64,000 nt of DNA from Gnetum montanum (taxonomy: Eukaryota > Streptophyta > Gnetopsida > Gnetales > Gnetaceae). Under the pieces are notes generated by a model. The model saw only the letters and a list, made by a program, of their open reading frames with translations, was not told the DNA's origin and ran no database searches. Shown here piece after piece: positions 12,440-24,914 of the stretch (position 1 is its first letter; every line of letters starts with the position of its first letter). The translations under genes and the position numbers were made by a program. The DNA lies in contig MNCI01022386.1 of assembly GCA_015680685.1 (NCBI GenBank), forward strand, positions 505,787 to 569,786, written 5' to 3'.

Positions 12440-15268
12440 TGAGGATGAAGTCCAAACACTCCAAAGCCATGGAGGCTCCTAAGGCTTTGAAGGACCTTCT
12501 CCTACTTCAGGCACACATGGTCGTTGAGGTAATTGTGGTTGTCCCATGGCAACTACAACTTCTAGTGGAAGATGAAAGATGTCAAAAAACACCTTCGTCT
12601 TCTCCTCCTTACACCTGGGATCAGTACATGCTGCATCACAAATGTGGGCCGATGTGGAAACATCCCAAGGATAGGGCATTGTTGGGAACAACTCCTTCAC
12701 ATTAACGAGCTAGGTAATGAAAAGTTTGCATTCAACATCGAACACCTTTATTACATATTGTAGCTCCTAGTAGTTACTCAATCTCATATTTAGGTTCTTA
12801 ACTATAGATTTTTGATCAGTGAAGCACTACTTGAGAACATCAAGTTCTACATTTTCCACTTCAAGCTTATACTTGGTGTCTTTGTGATTCTTGAACTTAG
12901 CTTCACATAGCAAGTACAAATTGGTCACCTACTTTTCTAATTCAGACTATGGTCATCCATTAGTTAGCATCACTAGATTTTCATAACAAAGATTGAAAAA
13001 TTCCATGTACTTTGTCATCTCCTTGATCTACTACTCCTTCATGTAGATCTTCACCTTGTTGTAGTCATTAAGCCCATCAAAGATAGACTACCAAACATCA
13101 CCTCCTTCCTTGAGTTGCTAGAGGGCCTCATTAACTTTTTCCTTCATCATCTAAATATGTTTTGCATTAATTTATTTTTGTAGAACAACCCTATCTTTGT
13201 AATGATTTTTGACTCTCTTAAATTTGAGAGTCTTATTTTTCTAAGTGGCTACCTCTATTGCAAATTTCTGGCAAAGGGCTCAAACTTCCTTCATGGAGAG
13301 ATTTCTACTTTTAGCTGGAAATCTCCTTAGTTAAGTGTTTACTCTAGCTAGGTAATTCTACTATTGATGGATGAAATCTTACATTTGCTACTTTTACACA
13401 TTAACATTCCTCAGGTGGTGATCTTCTATGGGCAAGATGACATTCTCCTAGCAAGTCTAATCCAAGGCCTTTTGGCTATTATGCATGGTGACATCAACCA
13501 AGGATTGATTAAAGATCACCATCTCCTTCATGTTCTCAGCCTTCTTGAGCTTTTCTCAAAGCTATTAAAAATCTTCATCATGGGTTAGTGTAGGGCCAAG
13601 AAGCATAGGATTAGCAAGGCAGGCTCTTAATTTAGCAACCTTCGTAGCCAGGCATTGGTTTTTTTCTTGGGTTGTTTTGAGTTATCCTTCTATGATAATG
13701 CATTTTCCTCTTACTTCTAGAAACTCCAACTAGGTCACAATGATTATATTTGAAAGGTTAAATACATCTAGAATTAGTTGCTCGATTTCCACTAGTCGGT
13801 TGAGAAACTTATGGTGCTAGGCTACACTCAATTTGTTGTTAACTATTCTTGCGGATGTCTGCACATCTCTAAAAATTCTATGCCTTGATAATCCTATTAG
13901 CAACCACCTTTACTATTGTCTCCTACTCATGGTGCTACATTAACAAGATAGTTACCCCCTCACCCTTGAAATGCACTATGAAAGTAGTAGCATCCCTGGA
14001 GATTTTTGTTACTTCTGTGAGAGAGAGACCATTACCTCTTAGGCACTAGGATTCAATCTCATGGGCAACTACATTCTTTGGGATAAAAATATTAGCCCAC
14101 TTCCCTCCATTTGGCTAATGGTTTGAGCCACATCATTGAGGCGACTTATCATTGGGTGATACAAAAATGGATTACCATTACTTTTCCCTACTCGTTGCTT
14201 TTGCTCACACAAGAGTTGCTCTTGGATCTCATGCATTTATTCAAGAGTAACATAGGACTCTGGTGTTGTTTGGTGAGTGGGTGGTGGAAGTGGTGGTTGC
14301 TACTTCTCTTTCTTGGTTATGGTAGGATCTTGTCTTTCATCATTTCTACCTAAGAGGTAGAAGGAGTATGTTAGATTGTATCATTGGCATAGTGAACTAT
14401 TCCTACCTTTTTACATAGTTTTCTGATGAGGCAGGGAAAGGGCAGTGCCTTCCTTCCACATTTTTTTTCCTTAAATCACTTTTGTATCTCTAGATAGATT
14501 AGTTGTGGAAGGTTCACAGGGAATTTTCAACTCATAGCAATACATGCACAAGCAAAAAAGATAGTCACCTTACTGGGCCTCACCATCAAATTGAGGTGAT
14601 AGGTCACTATCTTGAAATATACATGCTTTGTTGGGGTGAGTACACCATACTCCTTGTGGTGCACTCCATAACAGTGTTGGGTCCACTTCTTCTTTGCCTC
14701 TGGGTTTTGCTTGTGTAGAGATCTCTACCAAATTTTTTCTAATATTAGGCAACCCAAGAAACTGTGCAATTTCCTCCACTAAGTAAGACACTTGGATTTC
14801 CTTGATCTTTACATTGGCTCCTACCCGCTTACCATTCTAGAAGAGATATGTCTCTCCCATGTATCATTCCCCACTAGAACTGATGATTGGCCACATGGGA
14901 GAGTTTTGCAACTGTGTCTTGACTTTTGGTGGAGCATGCTCTAAGAATGGTCCAAAGTTTAATTCTTGGAGAATTGAATGTTGGATGTCATGAGGCTTGA
15001 TTTGATCAAGGAAATCTTAAGTCAATGTGACCTCTAGTCTTGGCACCAGTCCTAATGCCTCATCTCAATGGGATTGTTCAATTATGATTTCTTCCTTAGG
15101 AATCTACAACATAGATTCAACTTTAGACTCCTTTCAAAGACATCTTGTCACATGAGTTTCTACTACCTATTCTTGGGCTTGTTCTTGTTGCTCCCTTCCA
15201 ACTCTAGGTCGTTTGTCCCTTGGTTGAGATGGTCCTTCTTCCTATGGATGTTTTGGTCTCGGTGCCAT
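12440..15268 (-). pseudogene. ORF3 of element B (broken)
   Basis: Starts at ATG 15268-15266 (MAPRPKH, then EEGPSQPRDKRPR). Open pieces: 14791-14570 (begins MSYLVEEIAQFLGLPNIRK), 12700-12479 (begins MKELFPTMPYPWDV). The N-terminal helical domain is at about 14900-14390, and a coiled coil spans about 13700-12830. The C-terminal tail near 12700-12480 is better preserved than in A and contains a cysteine cluster (ICDAACTDPRC). Frameshifts and TAG stops break it. Position and length (about 940 codons) match A. Function unknown; the ORFs of the opposite strand here are shadows. Confidence 0.6.
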
Positions 15269-17334
15269 CTATAATCACAACATGGCCAAGGATTAATTGG
15301 TAACTTTGAAACATTTGGAATACCTTATCCCTTGGGGCAGTTACATTTGGCTAAGTTGTGATCATGGTCAATTTGATTATTTTAATATTATTTTATTATT
15401 ATCTCATTAAATAGGTTACCAGAGTGTGTTGGAAGGGTCTAACTCTCATAGATTGATGATTTAATATTATTTTATTCATTAAACCCATGGGGAAGTTAGA
15501 AAAATTCTAAAAAATTTTCTATCAAAAACCTAAGGTTTGTGGCCCCCACAATGTAAAGCATATCTTCAAAAGCTGCAAGGTTGAAGAAGAAAGTGAATTA
15601 GATAAATAGTTTGAAAGTTATGGGCTCTAGAAGGTTTTGAGCTCTAAAAAATTGCAAAAGCTTCCCTTACATTTGAAGTAAATGGCAAAAAATTCCCAAG
15701 TGGTGGGCACTATATATAGAATTTTTTCCATGCATCAATTGGGCCTCATCAATGAGGCCTAGTTGATGTGGCTATTGATAACTATTGACCAAGTTAAAAT
15801 TGAAAACATACAAGGAATTGTTGAATGAAATTAGAGTTAAATGGAAGCCCAAAAATCCAAGAGCATAATGAATTACATGAAGAGGGATTGTGATTTCTCA
15901 AAAGATGGAGAATGATTAGAGAAATGTTGTAAGGAGCACATAGTTGGATGCAATTGATGGAGAATGCAAAAGATTTGATTACCAAAATTCCCAAGGATAA
16001 AGAACTTAACTAGTCCAACTAAGAGCTATGCAAGTAGATCCTTCCCATGGTAGGCTTATGCCATTTTTTAGTATTACATAACCTCAACTAAGGAGTCAAT
16101 GGATCCAACAATTGATTTATGGTTACAAAAAGTTAAGGACCAAATACCAAAGAATCACCTAAGAATTTCAACACATTAAACTAAGACATTAAACAAAAAC
16201 ATGAAAACCAACAATGAGGTGAGTTATGGAAAGTATTGATGGATGGGATAGAGAGTGGGATGGATGTCTCGATCATGGTCACATGAAGTCCCTTGTGGAT
16301 TCTATGATTAAATGACTTGATAAAGTCCAACCTTAGTCCAAATAAAAATGAACCACTTTCAGTGACTTCGCATCGCAACTATAGAATCAGTCCATCTCCT
16401 TAAGACACAAGAATGCTCCCACAAACAACCACTATTCCTTATTTGAGAAGAAAAGAGAAGCAAAAAGTGAGAAAGGGCTTTAGTTAGAGGGGATCATCAG
16501 GCATGGGTGACATGTCTTTCTAGTTCCATAACCAGTGCTTGTAGCCCATTTATGTTGTCTAAGGGGTATGCTTTGAATTCTCATCATGGTTTTTTTTTTT
16601 CATTTTAGGATTTTTTGGATCAAAACCACACCATGTAGAGACTTATTCAACTTCTTGTTATTGGTCAACATGGAATGAGAAGAAATCCATGAAAACACAT
16701 ATGCACTCAAGCAAGTAGAGAGGCACAAAGAGTATTAAATTCCCTTGAAGTCACACCATTTTCAAACCTTTTAATCTTTCCCAAGTATGGAAACTACCAA
16801 GGTCACAAGTTCATTAAAGTTTTATTAATGAAAAAGGGACCTCATACTTCCAAAACTAGGGAAACCATAGAGTTGGTGGATGGGTGGATGACATGGACTC
16901 AATGCTTGTTCCATGAAAAAGAAACCTGTCTTAGTCATTGATCATCAAAATTCAAAAATAGAAACTAGACATTAGCAATCAAAAACATTAGGCACAAACC
17001 ACCATTAGTAAACAACTATAGTATCACTGAGTCCTATTGGCAATAAAGTAGTTCTATTAGAAAACAAGAAAAATTCACACCAAAATAAAGTAAAGTATAC
17101 AAGAAATTGTCAAATATTGAAGAAAAATAAAACATACAAATGATGTTGTAAAACAAAAATATGGAAAAATAACAATATGTAAAATAAAAATGTTATAAAA
17201 CCAAAGAAAGTATGAAACAAAAAGGTGTAAAAACAAAAAAGTAGAAAAAACCTAAGGAGTCACTTATATAGTTAGCATGGATGACCATCTTCCCCATGAC
17301 TGAGTTGAAAGGAGGAGATCCAAAAGATTGAGCA
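15269..17334 (-). other. Post-integrase spacer of element B
   Basis: Homologue of the A and D spacers. From right to left: pol stop near 17335, A/T-rich tract 17040-17270, a conserved block 16380-17000, a middle stretch, and the palindrome/TATA module at 15711-15768 followed by the ORF3 leader. The GGTTACA/CACTTGGC-type block conserved in all copies lies at about 15330-15370. No conserved ORF. Confidence 0.65.
15711..15768 (-). promoter_or_regulatory. Putative internal promoter module before ORF3, element B
   Basis: A 36-base near-perfect palindrome at 15733-15768 (arms CATCAATTGGGCCTCAT and ATGAGGCCTAGTTGATG, 15 of 17 paired) is followed on the reverse strand by a TATA run at 15711-15720. 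ORF3 begins about 450 bases further. Same arrangement as 46755-46808 in D. Confidence 0.5.
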
Positions 17335-18440
17335 AGGTCATTCATCCAATGAGGCATTGCTTGCACTGGCTTGCATGGGTTGATAGAAAGGTTTGACTTG
17401 TTGTGTGTTGATCAACAACTTTTTGTTCAAGCTCTCAAGTTTGTAAATTAACATGGCCCCAAAAGCAAAGGTTTCATAAATGATATAAGGCCCTTCTCAC
17501 AACATCTAGAACTTAGTTCGTTGAGGTACGTGTATGGGGTTCCAATAAAGGACGTTGTCTCTAGGCTGGAATTTCACTTTCCTAATCATAAGGTCATGGC
17601 ATTATTTACTGAATGCTTTGTGTACTTCGTTTGAGGATAGGGCCACTAATTAATTATCATCTAGCACATAAAGGTTGATCAATCTCTCTTTTTGTGCTAG
17701 GCTCATGTCAAGTTCAAGGTCACAAGCTCTTGAAAGTATACAAAGCTTAGATTAAATTGGAAGAGTTGGTAATTTTCCATACACCAGCTCATAGGGAGAG
17801 TACCCTGTAGGGAGTTTCCATGTTGAGCATAATGCCTAAAGGGAATCATTAATTTTTATGCTCTAGTCTCTCCTATATTTACTAATTTTTTTTGTTAAAA
17901 TTTTTGTGATCTCCCTATTGGTAACCTTTGCTTGACCATTGGCTTGGGGGTGGTAGGGTGTTGTTAATTTATGTTTAACCCCCAAAAAATTGCATGAGCT
18001 TGTGAAAGGTAACACCTATAAAATGAGTACCATTGTTAGAAATTAGTGCACGTGGAACTTCAAACCTATTTACAACACTTTGTTGTACAAACTATGTAGT
18101 AGGGAAAGATGTACAGTTGGTGATGGGTGCTAATTTTGCCCATTTCATATAATATTCAATAGTAATTATTATGTATGCTTTTGTATTTGACATGGATGTA
18201 ATGGGACCCATGAATTCTATGCCCCAAATGTTAAAGGATTCTAGTAGTTGGATCCACTATTGAGGTCCCTTCCTTCAAGTGGTCATCCCACCATCTTGTT
18301 GATAGTGTTCACAAGAGTGGATGAATTGGCGAGCATCCCTAAATATTGTTGACCATAAGGATTTTAATGGTTGTGCATCTTCTTGCATAGTATCCCACAC
18401 AAGGATCCTTGTAAGCATCTTGGAGAATGTGTAATTGGTC
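17335..18440 (-). pseudogene. Integrase and pol C-terminus, element B (broken)
   Basis: Reading leftward: N-terminal QLHILQDAYKD (about 18440-18400), then the core with ISNNGTHFIG near 18050, where the second catalytic aspartate has become asparagine, and NGQAKVTNRE near 17950-17915, where the catalytic glutamate is replaced by lysine. The C-terminal extension (LAQKERLINLYVLDDN) is at about 17710-17640. The ending SLDE stop lies near 17335. Two of three catalytic residues are lost. Several stops. Confidence 0.8.
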
Positions 18441-18719
18441 AGCATCAAGAACACACCAATGAACTAGGCCATCAACACACACCTTGTAACGATGTCCATT
18501 AATCTCCATGAAGTGTTTGGCCTAATGAAGAAATTTTTGTTTCTTTTGATGGTCTAATTCTTGTGGTATCTCTTGAGTGAGAAGATAAGTGATGATGTCA
18601 TCATACCATTTTGGTTCTACAGAAACTTGTTCATTTATTACACCAGCAAAGAGAAGTTCATTAGGAAATTGATCAAAGAGTAGGCTATCATCCTTTTTTT
18701 TGTCCCATTGTAATCAAGA

Positions 18720-19930
18720 CAAGTGATGAATGATCACATTTTCAATCCCCTTTCGATCTACCATTGTAAGATTGAACTCCTACAAGATCACCAGCTACTA
18801 TATGACACAGGGGCTCACTATTGGTTTATTCATCATGAAACAAATGGCATTGTGATTAGTGTGCAAAGACATCTTATATCGAAGCACATAGTGCATGAAC
18901 TTATGGCCATAAAATCTCTCTATTGTGGTGTAATTGAGTTGTGCATCCACAATGCTTTGTCTTGCGTAGTGGATGTAATGTGAACATTTTTGATCATCCA
19001 GCTACATAAGCATAACTCCCAAGGCATAGTTTGATAAATCCATCATGATGTGAAATGCATAGGACTAATTAGGTGCTCATAGAATTGGAGTCTCTACAAG
19101 CTTATTCTTAAGCTACTAGAATGCCTTTTCACATTCCTTGGTCCATATGAACGGAGCATCTTTCTTTCTAAGCTTGACCAATGGTTTGAAAATCTTAGAG
19201 AAATTCTCTATGAATTGCTGGTAGTAGCCAATATGTCCAAGGAATGATCAAACATCTTTAATAATTTTTTTGGAAGGTTATTCCTTGGTTGACTTAAATC
19301 TTTTTAGGATCCATCTCAATCCTTGCTTGATAAATCCTATGCCCTAACACAATGCTCTCTTAGAGCATGAGATGGCTCTTTTACTAATTAAGCCAAAGAT
19401 TAGTCTTCATGCACCTTTTAAGCACTTGCTCAAGGTGGTCTAGGGCTTACTCAAATGTAGCATCATAGGTGGAGAAGTCATCCATGAAGACTTCCACTTT
19501 GCCACCAATCTATTGCTAAAATATGCTTAGGAAAAGGTGTTGGAAATTTGTAGAGGCGTTCACAGACCAAAGGGCATCTTACGATATGCAAAAGTCTCCT
19601 ATGGACTTGTGAATGTTATTTTGGCTTGATCCTTGGGTGTGATATGAATTTGGTTATAGCCACTATAATCATCTAGAAATGTATAATGGCAATGACCAGA
19701 AATGGTGTTCAACACCTAGTTCACAAATGACAATGGAAAATGATCTTTGAATGTTGCCATGTTCAATAGCTTAAAATCAATACAGACTTGCCAATTGCCA
19801 TATTTCTTTGGCATAATTACAAGTGGGCTAACCCACTTACTATCTGCAATTGGATAGATGAACCCATCCTTGAGGAGTTGTTCAATTTTCTCTTTGATTA
19901 TATGTTTCAATTTGGGGTTCAGCTGCTGCT
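18720..19930 (-). pseudogene. Reverse transcriptase and RNase H, element B (broken)
   Basis: RT starts near 19930 with KEKIEQLLKDGFIYPIADSK, then KWVSPLVIMPKK and DHFPLSFVN (open 19910-19716). The catalytic block VFMDDFSTYD is near 19490-19460 with both aspartates. The RNase H connection SFLGHIGYYQQFIENFSK is at about 19245-19190, the first acidic region near 19040 reads MMDLSNYALG (Asp kept), and the glutamate region near 18930 is degraded. Stops and frameshifts throughout. Confidence 0.82.
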
Positions 19931-20364
19931 ACAGTTTCCTTTGTTGAATCAGTATAAATTTGATGCTAGCATATCCTAGGATTAACCCTTGTGAGTTTAA
20001 GATATGATCAAGTAAAGGCTGGCCATTTTTTACCACCTTCAATAACATCTTTTTCTACTCATGTGTAAGATTAGCATTGATTATCATTGTCTTGTCATTT
20101 TTTAGAAATACATATTCCATGCTAGTAGGTAGAGTTTTCAATTTTCAGGGCTCATGTTTAAAACTATCAAGGATTTCTAGCTTCCCCCAATTGATATCAT
20201 CAAGTTTATCATCAAAGAGATGGCAATGAACTTGCTCTAGTTCATCCATGCCTTTAACATAGGCATAAGTTAGGCTCTCAGCAGGTTTCATGCAAAGTGT
20301 GCTACTCTTAGAATTAGTAGTTAGCCAATGGGTTCCCTCCTATTTTGTGGCTATTGCATACATG

Positions 20365-20760
20365 CACTTACATAATGATTGAAAAGTCCCCCTTGTAATT
20401 GTTAACTTTGATCACTAGGAAATCAACAGGATATAATCACCCAAAAATAATGGTTGCAATGTCCTTAACTAGTTCCAAGGGAATAGTGAAGGACAGATTT
20501 GCCAATTCTAAATGAATGTTGCTTTTTTAAAGAGGAGGTAGGTTTCAGGTGTTGTACATTTGATGGAAAATCAAATTAACACTAGAAAATGAATTGAGAA
20601 GAGTCTTGCATGACTCATTTCCTAAAATCTACAAGTAGATGAGAGGACTTCTAGGATTAGCTCTTTTCCTATAAAGGTTGCTAACCTTAATCCAATCAAA
20701 TACAGTGTGGGTTAATATGATAGTGTAGATCTTGGTAGGTGTTTAGTTTGAAGGGATCTT
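20365..20760 (-). pseudogene. Aspartic protease, element B (truncated)
   Basis: Reverse-strand translation gives LLNSFSSVNLIFHQMY near 20590-20545, where the D-S-G-A site should be; the catalytic Asp is Asn. It continues with a VKDIATIIFG-like block and ends abruptly after GDFSIIM near 20370. There about 200 bases present in A (960-1160) are missing, removing the protease C-terminus and the linker start. Confidence 0.6.
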
Positions 20761-20879
20761 AGAAGAAATAGATGTAGAGGATGAAGGAGACACATGGTGA
20801 CTAGCTGCATAAGTAGGTGAGGGCTTAGTAGGGCTATTAGTTTAGAAGAATGATCATTTATAGGATTTGGATTTCAAAC

Positions 20880-22793
20880 CACTTGGCTAAGGAGCCAGTT
20901 GTAAGTTAACAACCCTGGTAGTGTTATGTTACCTTGGGGATAAGTTAACCTCCTAGGTACTTTCCTTCATGCTAGTCTGGGATTCAAAGCATACACCCTA
21001 AATTCCTATAAGTGTGACACAATAGGGTAACATCTCTTGGGATATTCATATTGGTAGATGTCACACTCATCATCATCATCTAATTCTGAATTTACAACAT
21101 CTTCTATTGTCATAGCTTTGCCCTTACCCTTTTGGTAGGCACATTCAACTTCTTTTCTTCTCTTGCAATCATGATCACTATCTTTTTCTTTAGATTCTTA
21201 TATAATTTTTAGAGTAGTTAAAAATTTTTCATCCAAAGATTCCCACATTTTATCAACCTTAGCCAAAATTTTAGACATAGATTTTTAAATTGGCAATGTT
21301 TTTCACTACACCACTTCATCAAGTGGTGCCTCCCCCTCACTGTCATAGAATCAAACCTTCCTTTTTCTGATGGAAGGGTTCCAATTATACTCTTTAGTAC
21401 TTTCTCATTTTCTTAAGTTACCTTCTTCTTTTTTAATCTACTCAATCAACCTTTAAATCTGATGGGCTCTTAGTTTTGATAATCTTCCTTGGGCATAGAC
21501 CCCAAGAGTTCTCCTTGTTTCTGATTGGAGTCCATCTATGATATTACGAAGTTGCTCCCATTGAGAATAACCATGGCTAGGACATCTGTGCAAAAGAAAA
21601 TAATACCTATCCATGGCTGCATCCAAGGGTTCATGTGTTCCTTATCACCAACCTTAGGTTTTCTTTCTCAAATTGGACACTCTAGAGTACATTTGATATT
21701 TTTCATTAAACAACTCAAGCATCATACTCCATTTGTGTATTGATTGTAGCTCTAAGAAGTGCTACTAACTTTCTACTTCTTTTATGAGTATCATGGGGAA
21801 TAGCTTAAGTTTCTGCTAGTTATTTTCTATGTTTTTCAAGGCACAAGCATCATGAAAAGCCTAAAGATGGGTTGGTGAATCTAAATTATATCCTCCCTAA
21901 AATCTAGAAATATTGTTCATATCCAACCTCTTAATTTTGCTATCTTTCAAATGCCTAGTTGGAATTTTGATTACCTCTACAATGTTCAACATACTTCAAG
22001 TTGCCAACAAGGGCTCATCATTGTCATGATGTTGATGATGCCTATGATGTCCCTTGCTACCCCTTTGTTCATGGTGGAGCCTACGATCATTGTCCCATCA
22101 TTCACCTCCATCATAATTTCATTCCCTACAGTTTCAATTAGATTTGGAGGAGGAACAAGAAGATGTAGATGAAGGGGATAAAGAGGGAGGAGGATTGCCA
22201 CCACCATGATGTCTTCCACCTTCTTTCCACTTGTCGTGGCCATGATCATTAGGTTTACTATCATCATAATGCTTACCCAAGTCCTTGTCTTGACTCACAC
22301 TTTTTCCTAAACCTAGATTAATGATAATGGACTACATATTTAGGTTTAAGCCTCCTTCGCTAGAGTTAAGAGGTGGAGAGTCTTCATGTTGAGAACCCCT
22401 AGATAGAGGTTCCTTATTTTCATTTTGGTTCATCAAGAATAAGGGGTTAATGAATCGTTTTTCCTTCATAGCTTTATGGAACTTCTCCTAATGCTAATCT
22501 CATTTGTGTTGTTTTTTTGTGGGATGATAGTCTCAGTAGTCATGGTCCTACATAATGTATTCATCATGGAGGTCCTAGATGCTCAACCTCTTAAGAGTTT
22601 GGAGTAACATCCTAGGAACAGATTGGTCAAGAGGCAATACAACGTTGCCCTTCATATCTCTCCATTGTAGTTGCTCATCTTGATGCAAGATGAAGGTGAG
22701 ATAAGGTACAAACTTATTTGGATGAGTGTACATCACTTTGAATTCTTGGAGCACTGGTGGTTTGGATTCATCATGCTTGTGAGAAGAAGACAT
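20880..22793 (-). pseudogene. gag of element B (broken)
   Basis: Starts at ATG 22793 (MSSSHKHDESKPPVLQEFKV), the same start as D at 36470, about 165 bases downstream of the PBS. Parts in order: a conserved N-terminal segment (open to 22575), a His/Ser-rich low-complexity linker (22270-21990), and a Retrotrans_gag-like capsid domain about 21960-21480 (KLKLFPMILI, W..ML..FNEKYQ, then RYYFLLHRCPSHGYSQ and IDGLQSETRRTLGVYAQ). A Lys/Glu-rich stretch follows, then a damaged zinc-knuckle-like motif near 21080 (CDIYQYEYPKRCYP). Forms the particle core. Several stops. Confidence 0.75.
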
Positions 22794-22936
22794 TTTGGAT
22801 TAGAGAAAAAATTCTATGTTCTTAAATTATAATTATATTTATAGTTATTTTTTTTCAAATGATTATGACCTTAGGGTTTGTTCCAATGATCTTAAATAAT
22901 ATTTACTAAGTCCTGGATAGTGCACATATCAAACTA

Positions 22937-22958
22937 CAAGTCCCTAACAACAATTCTA
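22937..22958 (-). promoter_or_regulatory. Primer-binding site of element B (tRNA-Asp type, decayed)
   Basis: Reverse strand reads TAGAATTGTTGTTAGGGACT one base after the LTR. Intact Athila elements use TGGCGCCGTTGCCGGGGA, complementary to tRNA-Asp. Differences are mostly G-to-A and C-to-T. Confidence 0.65.
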
Positions 22959-22959
22959 A

Positions 22960-23797
22960 TGATGAGCAGTGAATAGAACCTATGCCCAACCATATGAATC
23001 ACTAAGCATTCATGCACAATCTAGTTAAATTCCTTGGACTTAATGCCTCCTAAGTACATTGATCTCTAGGAAGTAAAACTAACAATTACAATCATTGTCT
23101 TCCTAGTTACACTTGTGAAATGCAAAGGTATGGGTAAGTGTAACTGAAGCATATGATTTTTATCCTTTTTTATGTTTTAAGTCACTTGAGGGAAAAGAAT
23201 AATGTATAAAATATAATAATTAAATTGTTAATTTAATCTAACTAGCTACACCTAACTAATTCTAACATAAGCATCAGTTTCCACTTATTGTACACATCTT
23301 GAACATGTTTAATGCTATTGAGTTATCAAACATTAAGGGTTACTAGGATTACCAAGTGCCAAGTGTATGTTTGAAGTGGTTGTACTTATGTGCTTAATTA
23401 ATCACTATTTAATCTAACTTAATTTATCTTAATTAATTAACACATTAAAGGAAATTGCATATAACATTAAATGCATAAATAAACAATTAATCTATTTCAA
23501 AGTGTTGCAAGGTTTATTATAAAGCTCATCTTTATTGCCACACACACTGTTGCACTTAGGTACAACAGTGCTTGAATAAAGATTTGTACACTCTTTGACT
23601 CCTATTTTAGGCACTTAGAAAATTTTTCAAACTTTCAAGCAAGAAAACTACAAGAACTCTACTACAACTATGAAAAAAGATGCCCTAAACATGGCAAGTG
23701 ATTTTGTATTTATAGGCAAAAATAGACACTATGTTGACAAGGCCACGTCAATGCATCAAATCCCATGTCGACATAACCCAGAAAATGTGACCCATCA
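22960..23797 (-). repeat. 5' LTR of element B (838 bp)
   Basis: Reverse-strand LTR from TGATGGGTCAC (23797) to TGCTCATCA (22960), followed by the PBS. TATA box CCTATAAATAC near 23718-23708. About 80% like its 3' LTR by eye, so the insertion is old. Confidence 0.85.
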
Positions 23798-23802
23798 CTT
23801 AT
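23798..23802. repeat. Target-site duplication of B, 5' side (CTTAT)
   Basis: Identical to 11462-11466; marks the insertion of B into E. Confidence 0.8.
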
Positions 23803-24006
23803 TAATTCTGAAATCAAAGTAAAGTATCTCATCCATAACTGAATTCATGGATGAGTGTTCAAAAAATGCTCCCTAAATCTCTTGGGTCACACATAGTAGG
23901 TGGTTCACCGACCATCTTTATTAATGTACCTTTTTGATTATCATCCCATATAATTTTAATGGTAGTGGAGATATGATCATTTAAGTTCCTATTTTCTTTT
24001 CACTTT
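23803..24006 (-). mobile_element. Element E fragment between B and C
   Basis: About 200 bases of E linking its gag tail (30186 onward, beyond C) to its post-integrase spacer (11466, beyond B). It is close to 90% identical by eye to the reverse complement of 35260-35469, directly upstream of element D. On the reverse strand a short ATG-started stretch (MVGEPPTMCDPRDLGS) is shared by both copies, but a stop follows within about 20 codons. Confidence 0.65.
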
Positions 24007-24793
24007 TGATGAAACACATTTTGCAGTCGTGATGCTATCGGATACGCGATGTCGGGTTTGGATGTGACATTAGGTATTCAATGTTAGGAAATATACACTA
24101 GTCTATAAATATAGCACATGGGCTCATTATTCTAGTTAAGTAGTGAAGCTCTTGCAGTTTATTTTCTCCAAAGTTAGAATATTTTTTGAGTGCCCACAGA
24201 AAGAGTCTAAGTGTGTACAGTTCTCTGTTCAAACACTAATGTACATGAGTGTAGTAGTGTGATGGGAATAAAAATAAACTCTTTTGATAATCCTTGTAGC
24301 ACTAAGAATAGATTAATGTTTCTTTTAATGCACTTTACTTTACTACATTTTAATTGAGCAATTAATTTCTAGTTGTTAATGAACATAAGCACGACTGCTT
24401 TGAGCATACATACAGTGCTTGGTAACCTAGAAATGTTAACATTTGGTATCCCAATAACACTATATGTGTTTAGGATGTGTCTAGGAAAGTGGGACAGGTA
24501 CTTGTGTAAGGTAGCTAGGCAGTAGATGAATCAGATCTTCAATTACTTTACCTTTCATTCTTGTTGTAGGTGATTAAACGTATAAAACATAAAATGATAA
24601 AAATCATATGCCTCACTCTAGACTAAACCATACATAACAAAGCTACCACTAGTCCAAGTGGGAAGATAGCAAACTATAATCAAGGTTAGTGATCTAGATG
24701 CCACAACTAGTCTCATCCAAAAAAATTGACTAGATCATGCATGAACGTTTGTGATTCATATAGTTGAGCATAGGGGTACCTCATCGCTCATCA
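24007..24793 (+). repeat. 5' LTR of element C (787 bp)
   Basis: From TGATGAAACAC to CGCTCATCA, followed by T and the PBS. U3 has repeats of a GATGT..GG.TA type motif and a TATA box CTATAAATATAG near 24101. The 3' copy is 843 bp; part of the difference lies in the U3 repeat block. Confidence 0.85.
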
Positions 24794-24794
24794 T

Positions 24795-24815
24795 TGGCAC
24801 CATTGTTAGGGATGG
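24795..24815 (+). promoter_or_regulatory. Primer-binding site of element C (tRNA-Asp type)
   Basis: TGGCACCATTGTTAGGGATG one base after the LTR. It matches the Athila tRNA-Asp PBS TGGCGCCGTTGCCGGGGAT apart from changes that are nearly all G-to-A or C-to-T. Confidence 0.8.
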
Positions 24816-24914
24816 TGATAGTTAACTAGATTATTTATATTATATAAGATCACTGTAAAAGGTATTAATAATATATCTTTTAGAAACTCTTAGATCACAC
24901 ACACTATAAACCAA

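Larger units (their letters stand above)
11467..23797 (-). mobile_element. Element B: complete nested Athila-like retrotransposon
   Basis: Full-length element of about 12.3 kb on the reverse strand, bounded by LTRs and by a perfect 5-bp target-site duplication CTTAT (11462-11466 and 23798-23802). Reading direction is right to left: 5' LTR, tRNA-Asp-type PBS, gag, PR, RT, RNase H, IN, spacer, ORF3, purine tract, 3' LTR. It interrupts element E between its gag and spacer parts. All ORFs are broken. Confidence 0.88.

Noticed and set aside
21986-22267. Met/Ile-rich ORF of 93 codons at 21986-22267 (-) and the similar 37008-37274 (+)
   Set aside because: Out-of-frame reading of the low-complexity gag linker in B and D; similarity between them comes from the shared DNA, not from a separate gene.
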